Positions 1 to 5,762 of a DNA stretch of 44,260 bases are shown piece by piece. The notes under the pieces are model-generated. The model had not been told where the DNA came from, did not search any database, and saw only the letters and a list, made by a program, of their open reading frames with translations. The translations under genes were made by a program, and so were the position numbers. The stretch comes from a virus, in the IMG/VR virus record IMGVR_UViG_3300012001_000001, positions 1 through 44,260 of that record. One strand, 5' to 3'. Positions within the stretch are counted from its first letter, which is position 1; every line of letters begins with the position of its first letter.

Positions 1-99
1 CGCTATTCCCAACGCTATCCCCAACGCTATTCCTAACGCTATTCCAAACGCTACTCCCAACGCTACTCCCAACGCTACTCCTAACGCTATTCCCAACGC
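1..99. repeat. Terminal redundancy, left copy (identical to 44162-44260)
   Basis: These 99 bases match the last 99 bases of the window exactly. An overlap of assembly-word size at both ends is what a circular contig gives, and removing one copy leaves a 44,161-bp circle. The overlap lies wholly inside a 12-nt tandem array, so it could also reflect a contig that broke in the array. The reading frame that continues across the join supports circularity. Confidence 0.8.
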
Positions 100-451
100 T
101 ATTCCCAACGCTATTCCTAACGCTACTCCCAACGCTACTCCTAACGCTATTCCCAACGCTATCCCCAACGCTATTCCTAACGCTATTCCAAACGCTACTC
201 CCAACGCTACTCCCAACGCTATTCCTAACGCTATTCCAAACGCTACTCCTAACGCTACTCCCAACGCTACTCCTAACGCTACTCCCAACGCTATCCCCAA
301 CGCTATCCCCAACGCTATTCCTAACGCTATTCCAAACGCTACTCCTAACGCTACTCCCAACGCTACTCCCAACGCTATCCCCAACGCTATTCCAAACGCT
401 ACTCCCAACGCTACTCCCAACGCTACTCCTAACGCTATTCCCAACGCTATT
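1..451 (-). repeat. 12-nt in-frame tandem array encoding [G/R/W][N/S/D]SV tetrapeptides
   Basis: About 37 consecutive 12-nt units fill this stretch. On the minus strand each unit is codon 1 GGG, AGG or TGG, codon 2 AAT, AGT or GAT, then invariant AGC GTT. The peptide is therefore a tetrapeptide repeat of Gly/Arg/Trp, then Asn/Ser/Asp, then Ser-Val. Variation is confined to one base of codon 1 and two bases of codon 2. Blocks of units recur as larger blocks: the first six units (Gly-Asn, Gly-Asp, Arg-Asn, Trp-Asn, Gly-Ser, Gly-Ser in plus-strand order) return at units 13-18. The true copy number may be collapsed by short-read assembly. Confidence 0.95.
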
Positions 452-715
452 TTCAAGCTCCTTAAATCCATTCTCTTTTTTTGATAATTCACGTATATAG
501 CTTGCTGCTAATTGACAACCCATAGGACTTTCTACGTATACAATCAATGGATCGGGTAAATTACAAAGTTTGTATAGCCATTTTATAGCCTTATTAGCCT
601 TATCCATATCTGGTTTCAATCGTTTCTCAGGATCAAATATTTTTGACATCCATTCATCTCTGGTAGCGATCATTAATTGTTCCTGTTCGGACGTGAGAGA
701 TTCTAATTTTTTCAT
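1..715 (-). CDS. DUF6745-type protein with tetrapeptide array, N-terminal part (continues at 44260-43506)
   Basis: This is the 5' part of a gene that crosses the circle join. Starting at ATG 715, about 88 residues form an N-terminal region ([13 protein letters not shown], later a segment with [14 protein letters not shown] and [13 protein letters not shown]). The tetrapeptide array follows, in frame, to base 1. The other part, 43506-44260, continues in the same frame and carries the DUF6745-like domain, giving a 456-residue protein. The family is known in many bacteria and phages, often with SV-rich repeats in the middle, but its function is not established. No Shine-Dalgarno is present; the leader is pyrimidine-rich (TTTTTCCTTTCTCCTT). 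The gene directly upstream (745-1065) is a frequent partner of this family. Confidence 0.85.
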   Translation of the reverse strand, partial: MKKLESLTSEQEQLMIATRDEWMSKIFDPEKRLKPDMDKANKAIKWLYKLCNLPDPLIVYVESPMGCQLAASYIRELSKKENGFKELENSVGNSVRSSVGSSVGSSVWNSVGDSVGSSVGSSVRSSVWNSVRNSVGDSVGDSVGSSVRSSVGSSVRSSVWNSVRNSVGSSVGSSVWNSVRNSVGDSVGNSVRSSVGSSVRNSVGNSVGNSVRSSVGSSVGSSVWNSVRNSVGDSVGNS

Positions 716-744
716 AAGGAGAAAGGAAAAATGGAGATAAAAAA

Positions 745-1065
745 TCAATCAATAACTTGTTTCATGTCCATGTCAATATATGAGTATTCCCTTTCCATAT
801 CGCGCCTATAGGTTCCGGGCTGAATTTCCACAGTAGAATGCTCTTCATGAGTGAGTATTCCTACTTCCATAAGAACAATATATAAATTTGTACCTGTCTG
901 AAATACTTTCATATTATTTGGATTCTTCACAGTCAAACGGTGCGAATGCCCGGTGACCTCTCCAAATGCTAATGGAAATTGACCCTTATGACTTATTAAT
1001 TCTCCTTCTGTCTTATAACATGGAACAAGGAGAACATCACCATGGCGGGCTAATTGTGCTGACAT
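745..1065 (-). CDS. Conserved small protein partner of the DUF6745 gene
   Basis: A 106-residue protein with the motif order RHGDVLLVP (near residue 7), GEVTGHSHRL (about 35), LTHEEHSTVEIQPGTYR (about 71) and EYSYIDMDMKQVID at the end. I recognise this as a short conserved protein often found beside DUF6745 genes. Its biochemical function is unknown to me. The His/Glu-rich motifs could bind metal, but that is inference. The gene is 29 bp upstream of the DUF6745 start and on the same strand, so co-expression from the promoter at 2067-2095 is likely. Its leader is pyrimidine-rich (TTTCTTACCCCCACTTTTT). Confidence 0.8.
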   Translation of the reverse strand: MSAQLARHGDVLLVPCYKTEGELISHKGQFPLAFGEVTGHSHRLTVKNPNNMKVFQTGTNLYIVLMEVGILTHEEHSTVEIQPGTYRRDMEREYSYIDMDMKQVID

Positions 1066-1089
1066 AAAAAGTGGGGGTAAGAAATGATA

Positions 1090-1293
1090 TTATAAATGAT
1101 CAATAGAAGAAACGGTATGTTGATGGTCCCAATCTCGCTGCAGGTCAGATACCTGCTCAAAGGTAAATTCTTTCATTTCTAGGCATTGGTCATTACTGCC
1201 TCGTATAGCGCATGATACGCAGAGAGAATCGTCTATGTCTTCTTTTACTTTCTGACACCGCATACAGCGTTTCTGAAGGTAATCTGTAGACAT
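1090..1293 (-). CDS. Small Cys4 zinc-binding-type protein
   Basis: A 67-residue protein with CMRC at residues 10-13 and CVSC at 25-28, the spacing of a small zinc ribbon. The C-terminal half is polar and acidic (EFTFEQVSDLQRDWD). No family is recognised. It sits in the leftward operon between two small genes without overlap. It might be a DNA- or protein-binding accessory factor, but nothing in the sequence gives a target. Confidence 0.65.
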   Translation of the reverse strand: MSTDYLQKRCMRCQKVKEDIDDSLCVSCAIRGSNDQCLEMKEFTFEQVSDLQRDWDHQHTVSSIDHL

Positions 1294-1321
1294 TAATTAG
1301 TGAGTCGGACAGCGTGCCATA

Positions 1322-1555
1322 TTATAATTGGGTAGAAAAGTCAGATACATCTATTTCAATCTCCTGTAGCTTAATAGGCTCATCCGTTGGAAACATGTCA
1401 TGAGCCTTATCATTGGCTAAATCCTGGAAGGCAACACGAATACGCTCCGGGTGGACATCACTAAGACTTTCAACACCTAGTGCATCCAGTATCTCATCTT
1501 CTGATACAAAGACAGTGCCGGTAATGGTAATGGGAGCTTTCAAGTATTTAGTCAT
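1322..1555 (-). CDS. Hypothetical acidic 77-aa protein
   Basis: The product is 77 residues, acidic, and shows no motif I recognise; it begins MTKYLKAPITITGTVFVSEDE and contains DVHPERIRVAFQDLAND. Its start codon overlaps the stop of the upstream gene (ATGACTAA), an arrangement that favours translational coupling. It belongs to the run of small leftward genes downstream of the promoter at 2067-2095. Confidence 0.65.
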   Translation of the reverse strand: MTKYLKAPITITGTVFVSEDEILDALGVESLSDVHPERIRVAFQDLANDKAHDMFPTDEPIKLQEIEIDVSDFSTQL

Positions 1556-1724
1556 TGTTAAGTTCGGTAGTAAGTAAATCTATTTTTTCTTCCAGTCTCC
1601 GCAGAATGCGTATCGTCTGTATCTGCATGGCAAGCGTATGTTCACTGAGAGAGTCGGCAGAATCAAGGCTGGAAAGTATATCGATGTCTAGCGTATTGTG
1701 TACGAGATTGACGAGCGAGTGCAT
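1548..1724 (-). CDS. Small helical/coiled-coil-like protein
   Basis: A 58-residue product beginning MHSLVNLVHNTLDID, with a heptad-like C-terminal half (QIQTIRILRRLEEKIDLL). The call rests on the ATGACTAA overlap with the next gene and on its protein-like composition. It overlaps the end of the 51-aa membrane protein upstream by 37 nt. No function can be assigned; a short oligomerising partner of a neighbour is possible. Confidence 0.55.
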   Translation of the reverse strand: MHSLVNLVHNTLDIDILSSLDSADSLSEHTLAMQIQTIRILRRLEEKIDLLTTELNND

Positions 1725-1843
1725 CTGTAGGAAGGGGAAATTACAAAGTTCATAATCGTAGCAATAACTATTCCGGGGAGCAATACAGATGGTGCAAGCA
1801 AGAGAGTGAGTACGGCAACAGCGAAGAGAAACAGGAATTTCAT
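1688..1843 (-). CDS. Small membrane protein (51 aa)
   Basis: Reading from ATG 1843, the product starts MKFLFLFAVAVLTLLLAPSV and stays hydrophobic to about residue 36 (LLPGIVIATIMNFVI). It then ends in a polar, Arg/Ser-rich tail. It looks like one or two membrane segments or an uncleaved signal anchor. It starts 2 bp after the stop of the 55-aa gene at 1846-2013. Its function is unknown; early phage membrane mini-proteins often alter host envelope processes, but that is only family-level expectation. Confidence 0.6.
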   Translation of the reverse strand: MKFLFLFAVAVLTLLLAPSVLLPGIVIATIMNFVISPSYRCTRSSISYTIR

Positions 1844-1845
1844 GA

Positions 1846-2013
1846 TTACAAATGAAGAGTCATGAATATCTTAATAGCTTTCGTCTGGTCTAACTTTTCA
1901 ATAATTTCATCTTTGGTTAGATCACGGCACTTAATACCGAACAGGTTATAACACGTACTTCTAAGAACGTCTGGACTGACTGCCGATAACAGAGACTTCG
2001 CACGGGGCGTCAT
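1846..2013 (-). CDS. Hypothetical 55-aa protein, first gene after the early promoter
   Basis: The 55-residue product starts MTPRAKSLLSAVSPDVLRS and contains CYNLFGIKCRDLTKDEIIEKL, a Lys/Glu-rich helix-like stretch resembling the start of SAP/Rho-N-like helices, without a confident match. It is the first gene downstream of the repeated promoter at 2067-2095. Its leader is a pure pyrimidine tract (TTCCTCTCTCTCTCTCCC) directly before ATG. Confidence 0.65.
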   Translation of the reverse strand: MTPRAKSLLSAVSPDVLRSTCYNLFGIKCRDLTKDEIIEKLDQTKAIKIFMTLHL

Positions 2014-2066
2014 GGGAGAGAGAGAGAGGAAGAAATGGAGAAAGGATTTCCGAAGTGACTGAACCT

Positions 2067-2095
2067 AGTATAACGGATGGAAGTGCACCCGTCAA
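2067..2095 (-). promoter_or_regulatory. Repeated early promoter, copy 1
   Basis: On the minus strand the order is TTGACG (2095-2090), a 17-nt spacer, then TATACT (2072-2067). The -35 plus the first 11 spacer bases (TTGACGGGTGCACTTCC) are identical in two other leftward promoters at 35697-35725 and 39889-39917. Spacing and boxes fit a strong sigma70 promoter. Conservation of the spacer beyond the boxes suggests a shared regulator site or recent duplication. It would drive 2013 leftward and on across the circle join. Confidence 0.85.
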
Positions 2096-2116
2096 CTATA
2101 TTACAGTAGTCAAATC

Positions 2117-2461
2117 CTATTTTCCCTGTTCAATTGTAATTTCCCGCTCGTAGAGCTTTTCTATTTTCTTCACACCTACAGTCCTTTTCTTGCGTTTCCA
2201 TCCGTGTACAAGGATACGAACCTTGGAATTCAGTATGACTGGCAGTAACTCATTCGCCCGTATTTTCTTTAAGTGTGCTGATAGTCCGCTGTAGCCAGTC
2301 GTCTGTACAAAGATGATCTGGCCATGGCCAATAGCGACAATATCCGCAATGTGGAATAAGTCTTTTCTTTTTTTAGAAAAGTAATTGTAATGCTCGCTGA
2401 TATCACACTCGTACCCTTGGGCACGCATGTGAGCCAGTGAGAGCTGCATAGGGGACTTCAT
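2117..2461 (-). CDS. PD-(D/E)XK-like nuclease-fold protein, possibly degenerate
   Basis: This 114-residue protein shows the phage pattern SP.QLSLAHMRAQGYECDI.E (residues 3-23), then KDLFHIADIVAIG (33-45), then IIFVQTTGYSGLSAHLKK (49-66) and VRILVHGWKRKKR. The order resembles small phage VRR-NUC/Holliday-resolvase-like nucleases. The usual E-x-K on the second core strand reads Q-T-T here (residue 53 onward), so catalysis may be lost or rely on other residues. It overlaps the upstream 58-aa gene by ATGA. It could help process recombination intermediates, as inference. Confidence 0.6.
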   Translation of the reverse strand: MKSPMQLSLAHMRAQGYECDISEHYNYFSKKRKDLFHIADIVAIGHGQIIFVQTTGYSGLSAHLKKIRANELLPVILNSKVRILVHGWKRKKRTVGVKKIEKLYEREITIEQGK

Positions 2462-2634
2462 TTGGATTGTTTAAGAACTTGATACGAAGGCATAAGCGTG
2501 AGGTCAATTAAATCATTTTCATCAATATCCATTATTTGGGCCTCTAAGGCCTCTGTAATTTTGCTGGGCTTGCCAAGGTAGGAATTACTAGCCGCGGGCC
2601 TTCTGCCTATGCTGGAACGCTGAATTTTGCCCAT
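2458..2634 (-). CDS. Hypothetical 58-aa protein
   Basis: A short product beginning MGKIQRSSIGRRPAASN, with a basic N-terminal third and an acidic middle (IMDIDENDLIDL). The stop TGA overlaps the start of the nuclease-like gene (ATGA), and the start lies one base after the upstream stop. This tight packing is the main support. No family is recognised. Confidence 0.6.
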   Translation of the reverse strand: MGKIQRSSIGRRPAASNSYLGKPSKITEALEAQIMDIDENDLIDLTLMPSYQVLKQSK

Positions 2635-2635
2635 G

Positions 2636-2905
2636 CTAGAGGAACCAGTAATACCATATGAGCCGAATGTAGCTGATTATGGTTTTCATGACGCTTGGTA
2701 AGAAAATATACACATGTCCGTCATCGTCATGCAACGCGTATGAATTCTTTCCCCAATCCCACGCATGAAGTCCAGAAACTTTGGAGATATACCCAGCTTT
2801 AGTTCGTTTGAAGAATTGGCAGTGTTCTTGCGCCAGCAGGATAACCCGACAATGCAGGACGATGAATAAATCATAGCAGCGGAGCTTGGAATATTTTTTT
2901 GGCAT
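2636..2905 (-). CDS. Hypothetical 89-aa protein
   Basis: From ATG 2905 the product begins MPKKYSKLRCYDLFIVL and contains TKAGYISKVSGLHAWDWGK and HDDDGHVYIFLPS, then a hydrophobic Tyr/Trp-rich C-terminus. Two frames are open here; I chose this one because it reads like folded protein and abuts the 58-aa gene. It overlaps the upstream gene by 35 nt. An alternative 62-aa frame at 2686-2874 cannot be excluded. No function is assigned. Confidence 0.5.
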   Translation of the reverse strand: MPKKYSKLRCYDLFIVLHCRVILLAQEHCQFFKRTKAGYISKVSGLHAWDWGKNSYALHDDDGHVYIFLPSVMKTIISYIRLIWYYWFL

Positions 2906-3299
2906 GGTATGCATCTGCCATGGCAATGAAATCATCTGCCACGTACACCATGCTAGGATCTTCCCTAAACAATTTATTGCCAGTCCTGTACGGAACCTTG
3001 GCACATACTTTTTTGCCAAGTGCAACGTATTCCATGAAGTTATGGCGCTCACACCAACGGGTAATAAGCTTATCAAAATCATGCTTGGGATAGGCTGACC
3101 ATGCAGCATGTGTCATAGCTTGGTACGTTACAGTTTTCATCAATGGTTTTTCTGTACCAATGCGCGTCCAATTCTCAATAGGTTTTTCCGTAGACGGTGT
3201 ATGACTGGCAAGCATTGGATTATTATCACAGCTTGGACACGGGCCGGTATCTTCACCTTCCACAATCAAATACTCAAATTGGCAGGCAGGACAGATCAT
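2871..3299 (-). CDS. Zinc-ribbon protein of the replication operon
   Basis: The likely start is ATG 3299, which overlaps the upstream stop (ATGA), giving 142 residues. The N-terminus is a rubredoxin-like zinc ribbon: CPAC at residues 3-6 and CPSC near 21-24. The rest is a soluble domain with WTRIGTEKPLMKTVTYQAMTHAAW, and further on ITRWCERHNFMEYVALGKKVC. A longer in-frame start at 3362 exists but would bury the upstream gene. The role is unknown; its position after the DUF4373-like gene suggests a replication accessory. Confidence 0.65.
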   Translation of the reverse strand: MICPACQFEYLIVEGEDTGPCPSCDNNPMLASHTPSTEKPIENWTRIGTEKPLMKTVTYQAMTHAAWSAYPKHDFDKLITRWCERHNFMEYVALGKKVCAKVPYRTGNKLFREDPSMVYVADDFIAMADAYHAKKIFQAPLL

Positions 3300-3670
3300 G
3301 CTAATTGTTTGGAAGTGACCATAAGCAATTGAGCCTGCTGTTGTTCTTTTTCCTCGTTCCACAGCGGCAGTTCCACTAACTCTTCCGGCGTAAACATCTT
3401 TTTAAAATTGGCATCTTTGCATCCACAATCCAAACGAAATGCATGTTCATGTCCGTACTTGCAAAAGAACTTCCCGTTGCTGCTGGCCTGTTCGGCTCTG
3501 TCTTGGTAGAAACCAAAAATGGTTCTGATACTGGATATGGATTTACCTGAATATGTGTTGCCTTTGAAGAAAACCGGATTGCCGGAGTTGTGTGCCTGCA
3601 TGAATTGTTTGGCAGCAAGCATATCAACACGCTTGCTGGTTCTATCGAAGAATTGGACAACGTAACGCAT
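3296..3670 (-). CDS. Hypothetical 124-aa protein of the replication operon
   Basis: The product starts MRYVVQFFDRTSKRVDML. It contains FMQAHNSGNPVFFKGNTYSGKSISSIRT, which superficially resembles a P-loop (NTYSGKSIS) but lacks a Walker B partner. A C-H-C-C cluster follows (FFCKYGHEHAFRLDCGCK). It lies 18 bp downstream of the DUF4373-like gene and overlaps the zinc-ribbon gene by ATGA. Family unknown; the motifs fit nucleic-acid binding. Confidence 0.6.
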   Translation of the reverse strand: MRYVVQFFDRTSKRVDMLAAKQFMQAHNSGNPVFFKGNTYSGKSISSIRTIFGFYQDRAEQASSNGKFFCKYGHEHAFRLDCGCKDANFKKMFTPEELVELPLWNEEKEQQQAQLLMVTSKQLA

Positions 3671-3688
3671 GGAGAATTTGGGAAGAAA

Positions 3689-4465
3689 TTAACCGGCAAA
3701 GATCATTTCGCCTTTGCCTTTTTTCAGATGGCACGCCTTCATGTCTTCAATCCGTTCATCAGTTTTCAGCCACCACGCCAGCGGACGGGAACCATTGTGT
3801 TCCAGCTTCCATCGGTCCGGCTCGTTTGACAGATTTGCAAAAGCCTGTGCTAATTCGCGCTCGGAATAATTTTTCCTACGAGCCGCCCACTGGCGGCGTA
3901 CAGCGACAGTGATGATCTTGTGATTTGGAAATATCTGTCGTTCATTCAACCAACTGACGAACGTTTCCAGCTCATCAGCAATTTCTTCTTTCGGTTGAAC
4001 GTCCGCATCAGCGGACATACTCGTAGTAGGTTCTGTTCTGTTATGTATTGTATTGTTATGTAATGTGCTACGTTTTGCTAGAGTTTGCTTAGCAGGACTA
4101 GGCACATGCTTAGCATTGCTAGCTTTTGCTAAACCACCAGCACGACCAGCTGCAACTTTTTTCTCTGATTGTTGTCGCATTATTTCTATCTCTCGCTTGA
4201 TTCTATCGCTTGTGTACATTTCATCTTCTTTATTGAATAATCTTAATTCACACATTGTGCTAAGGATTTCATTCCCATTTTCAACGTCATATGCTTCGAA
4301 TATTATTGGTATTTTATATGCGTTGATGGAACCTTTGTTTTCATAACATATTTCTACAAGTAACCAATATATTCCTATGCCATATATGCCATGTCGTTTG
4401 CGTAACACAATAATTTTTTCATCTTTTAGAGCCGATGAATCATGTGGAAACCAACTATTTGCCAT
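3689..4465 (-). CDS. DUF4373-like phage replication initiation protein
   Basis: The first about 90 residues (WFPHDSSALKDEKIIVLRK, then GIYGIGIYWLLVEICYE) match the DUF4373/Lin1244-type winged-helix domain found at the N-terminus of phage replication organisers. After a basic Ala/Lys linker and a Ser/Thr-rich low-complexity stretch, the C-terminal third (FVSWLNERQIF..., RQWAARRKNYSERELAQAFANLS) resembles the C-terminal module of O-like replication proteins that recruit host helicase. No own helicase or polymerase is visible, so it probably redirects the host replisome. It is the first leftward gene and sits behind a structured leader and a dyad-bearing promoter. Confidence 0.75.
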   Translation of the reverse strand: MANSWFPHDSSALKDEKIIVLRKRHGIYGIGIYWLLVEICYENKGSINAYKIPIIFEAYDVENGNEILSTMCELRLFNKEDEMYTSDRIKREIEIMRQQSEKKVAAGRAGGLAKASNAKHVPSPAKQTLAKRSTLHNNTIHNRTEPTTSMSADADVQPKEEIADELETFVSWLNERQIFPNHKIITVAVRRQWAARRKNYSERELAQAFANLSNEPDRWKLEHNGSRPLAWWLKTDERIEDMKACHLKKGKGEMIFAG

Positions 4466-4488
4466 ATGCTTTAATAAGAAAAAGCCTC

Positions 4489-4543
4489 TCTTTCCCGTCG
4501 GCTACGACAAGCTGTGACCGCACGGAGCAGCCGCCAGGAAAGA
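4489..4543 (-). promoter_or_regulatory. Structured leader of the DUF4373-like operon
   Basis: In the minus-strand transcript TCTTTCC (4543-4537) pairs with GGAAAGA (4495-4489), and CGGCT (4533-4529) pairs with AGCCG (4503-4499). This makes a long interrupted hairpin. A U-rich run (CTTTTTCTT) follows at 4484-4476, just before the start codon at 4465. Hairpin plus U-tract resembles an attenuator or early terminator; a simple 5'-UTR stem is the alternative. Confidence 0.5.
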
Positions 4544-4550
4544 AAAGCCT

Positions 4551-4580
4551 ATAATAATACCGTGTGATCACGGTTGTGAA
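4551..4580 (-). promoter_or_regulatory. Leftward promoter with operator dyad (4559-4574)
   Basis: On the minus strand TTCACA (4580-4575) is followed by an 18-nt spacer and TATTAT (4556-4551). The spacer holds the inverted repeat ACCGTG-4 nt-CACGGT (4559-4574), well placed for a repressor to block RNA polymerase. Boxes are recognisable but not perfect. This would drive the DUF4373-like operon. It lacks the spacer shared by the three repeated promoters, so it is probably regulated separately. Confidence 0.5.
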
Positions 4581-4613
4581 CTCTACGCATGAGTACATTA
4601 ATTGTCCATTGCT

Positions 4614-4648
4614 GTAAGATTCAAAGTCTTACGCCGTCATAGTATAAA
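4614..4648 (+). promoter_or_regulatory. Candidate rightward promoter with dyad
   Basis: TTCAAA (4620-4625), a 17-nt spacer and TATAAA (4643-4648) form a weak sigma70-like promoter pointing at the rightward block. The -35 box sits in the centre of an inverted repeat, GTAAGA (4614-4619) with TCTTAC (4627-4632). Either an activator/repressor site or a small RNA hairpin is possible. The first rightward gene starts 40 bp downstream. Confidence 0.4.
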
Positions 4649-4687
4649 TTCTTGATTTCTAGATTCACATCCTGTACGATTCCAACC

Positions 4688-4822
4688 ATGGAAGAGCAGA
4701 AAACATCTGACAAGCCTAGCGATAATTCACAAGTTGAATCCTTCCGCATGCAATTATATGCTGGCCAGATTCAACAAGAACTGTACGAGCGTATGAAGGC
4801 CACTCTTACCCGTGCCGCATGA
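4688..4822 (+). CDS. Hypothetical 44-aa protein, first rightward gene
   Basis: The short product begins MEEQKTSDKPSDNSQVES and ends in a helix-like, Gln/Glu-rich segment (LYAGQIQQELYERMK). Its stop overlaps the next start (ATGA). It is the first reading frame after the divergent control region. No family is recognised. Confidence 0.55.
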   Translation: MEEQKTSDKPSDNSQVESFRMQLYAGQIQQELYERMKATLTRAA

Positions 4823-5004
4823 TTTCTGATTTTGAAATATTGGCAGACCTGCGAAAAGATGAGCCTATTGAGCCTGCGTCAGATGAACATAGAGATTATC
4901 AAGAACAAATACGCGATATGGATTCAGCCAATATGGCCAAATTTGCAAAGTTCTTGCCGCAAAACAGAATTGATCTTTGGAATTTCTTTCATAAAGCATC
5001 ATGA
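4819..5004 (+). CDS. Hypothetical acidic 61-aa protein
   Basis: A 61-residue acidic protein (MISDFEILADLRKDEPIEP..., then FLPQNRIDLWNFFHK) linked by ATGA overlaps to both neighbours. The double overlap and fitting composition support coding. No domain is recognised. It precedes the metallopeptidase-like gene and may be co-translated with it. Confidence 0.6.
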   Translation: MISDFEILADLRKDEPIEPASDEHRDYQEQIRDMDSANMAKFAKFLPQNRIDLWNFFHKAS

Positions 5005-5414
5005 AACTGAAGCTCACTAAAAAGCACCGGCGTCGTTTCGATGATATTTGCCGGACGATACGTGAAGTGCTACACATCGAACATTGGGAGTCGAAGTACA
5101 CAATAAAATCGAAGCAGCCAGAGGACAGATCTACGCTGACCGCACAGAATCAATGCTACGCCGAAGGTCGCCGGATCTGGATCGTTATTTTCCCGTATTT
5201 CTACGGTCTGGAATCTAATGAACAACTGCGAACGCTTATTCATGAACACATCCATGCCACCATGAATCCCTACAATCAAGTGGTGGGCAAGATCATGGAT
5301 TGGAGTCATGATTCTGACAGGCGTTGGGTGGAAATGATTGAGACCAAGGTGAATGAGAATTTGACGGATCACCTAACGTCCGTCATCTACGACCTAATCT
5401 ACGACCGTTTCTAA
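5001..5414 (+). CDS. Putative zinc metallopeptidase (HExxH)
   Basis: The 137-residue protein has HEHIH at residues 81-85 in the context QLRTLIHEHIHATMNP, the helix that binds zinc in many metallopeptidases. Glu residues downstream (WVEMIETKVNENL) could give a third ligand as in gluzincins. The size is that of small SprT/ImmA-like phage peptidases, but the flanking motifs do not settle the family. It has no signal peptide, so a cytoplasmic target such as a host or phage protein is likely. Confidence 0.6.
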   Translation: MKLKLTKKHRRRFDDICRTIREVLHIEHWESKYTIKSKQPEDRSTLTAQNQCYAEGRRIWIVIFPYFYGLESNEQLRTLIHEHIHATMNPYNQVVGKIMDWSHDSDRRWVEMIETKVNENLTDHLTSVIYDLIYDRF

Positions 5415-5433
5415 CATTCCACAAACAAGCATC

Positions 5434-5607
5434 ATGACAGAATACCTGCCAGACGGTAAGAAAAAATGTGAAGGGTCAACCTGTAGCAAGCCTGTGAAAG
5501 GGCCGGGTTATAGATTCTGTCAACACTGCGCCTTCTCCAACAATTCCCGGAAGCATAACCATACAGAAGCCAAGCGTACCTGTGTCAATATGCGAGAACC
5601 ACGATGA
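5434..5607 (+). CDS. Small Cys-rich zinc protein (57 aa)
   Basis: Two Cys pairs, KCEGSTC (residues 11-17) and FCQHC (28-32), in a basic His/Asn-rich context suggest a compact zinc finger. The stop overlaps the next start (ATGATG/ATGA). It is the first of four consecutive small Cys-rich genes. The function is unknown. Confidence 0.6.
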   Translation: MTEYLPDGKKKCEGSTCSKPVKGPGYRFCQHCAFSNNSRKHNHTEAKRTCVNMREPR

Positions 5608-5762
5608 AAAAACACTGTTCCATTTCTGATTGTCCTACGGATTCATTCGCCAATGGCATGTGTGAGAAACATAACAGGCGGCAGTATCGCTATGGCAGAA
5701 CCCACATTGTCAAACCACAAGTCCGTAAACATACTCTGAAACTTGTTCCTACCTATTCCTAA
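5604..5762 (+). CDS. Small Cys-rich protein with HNH-associated N-terminal motif
   Basis: The 52-residue protein has the pattern CSISDC...NGMCEKHNRRQYRYGRT. This is the zinc-binding motif usually seen at the N-terminus of phage HNH or AP2-type endonucleases, but no nuclease domain follows. It may be a free-standing DNA-binding finger or a remnant of a homing nuclease. It overlaps both neighbours. Confidence 0.6.
   Translation: MKKHCSISDCPTDSFANGMCEKHNRRQYRYGRTHIVKPQVRKHTLKLVPTYS

Noticed and set aside
1-451. CRISPR-like or intergenic tandem repeat
   Set aside because: Units are 12 nt, contiguous and in frame within an open reading frame, with no spacers.
1555-1755. 66-aa plus frame
   Set aside because: Ser/Arg-rich antisense of the two minus mini-genes.
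3296-3670. Walker A ATPase (NTYSGKSIS)
   Set aside because: The spacing and flanks do not match, and no Walker B is visible; likely chance.
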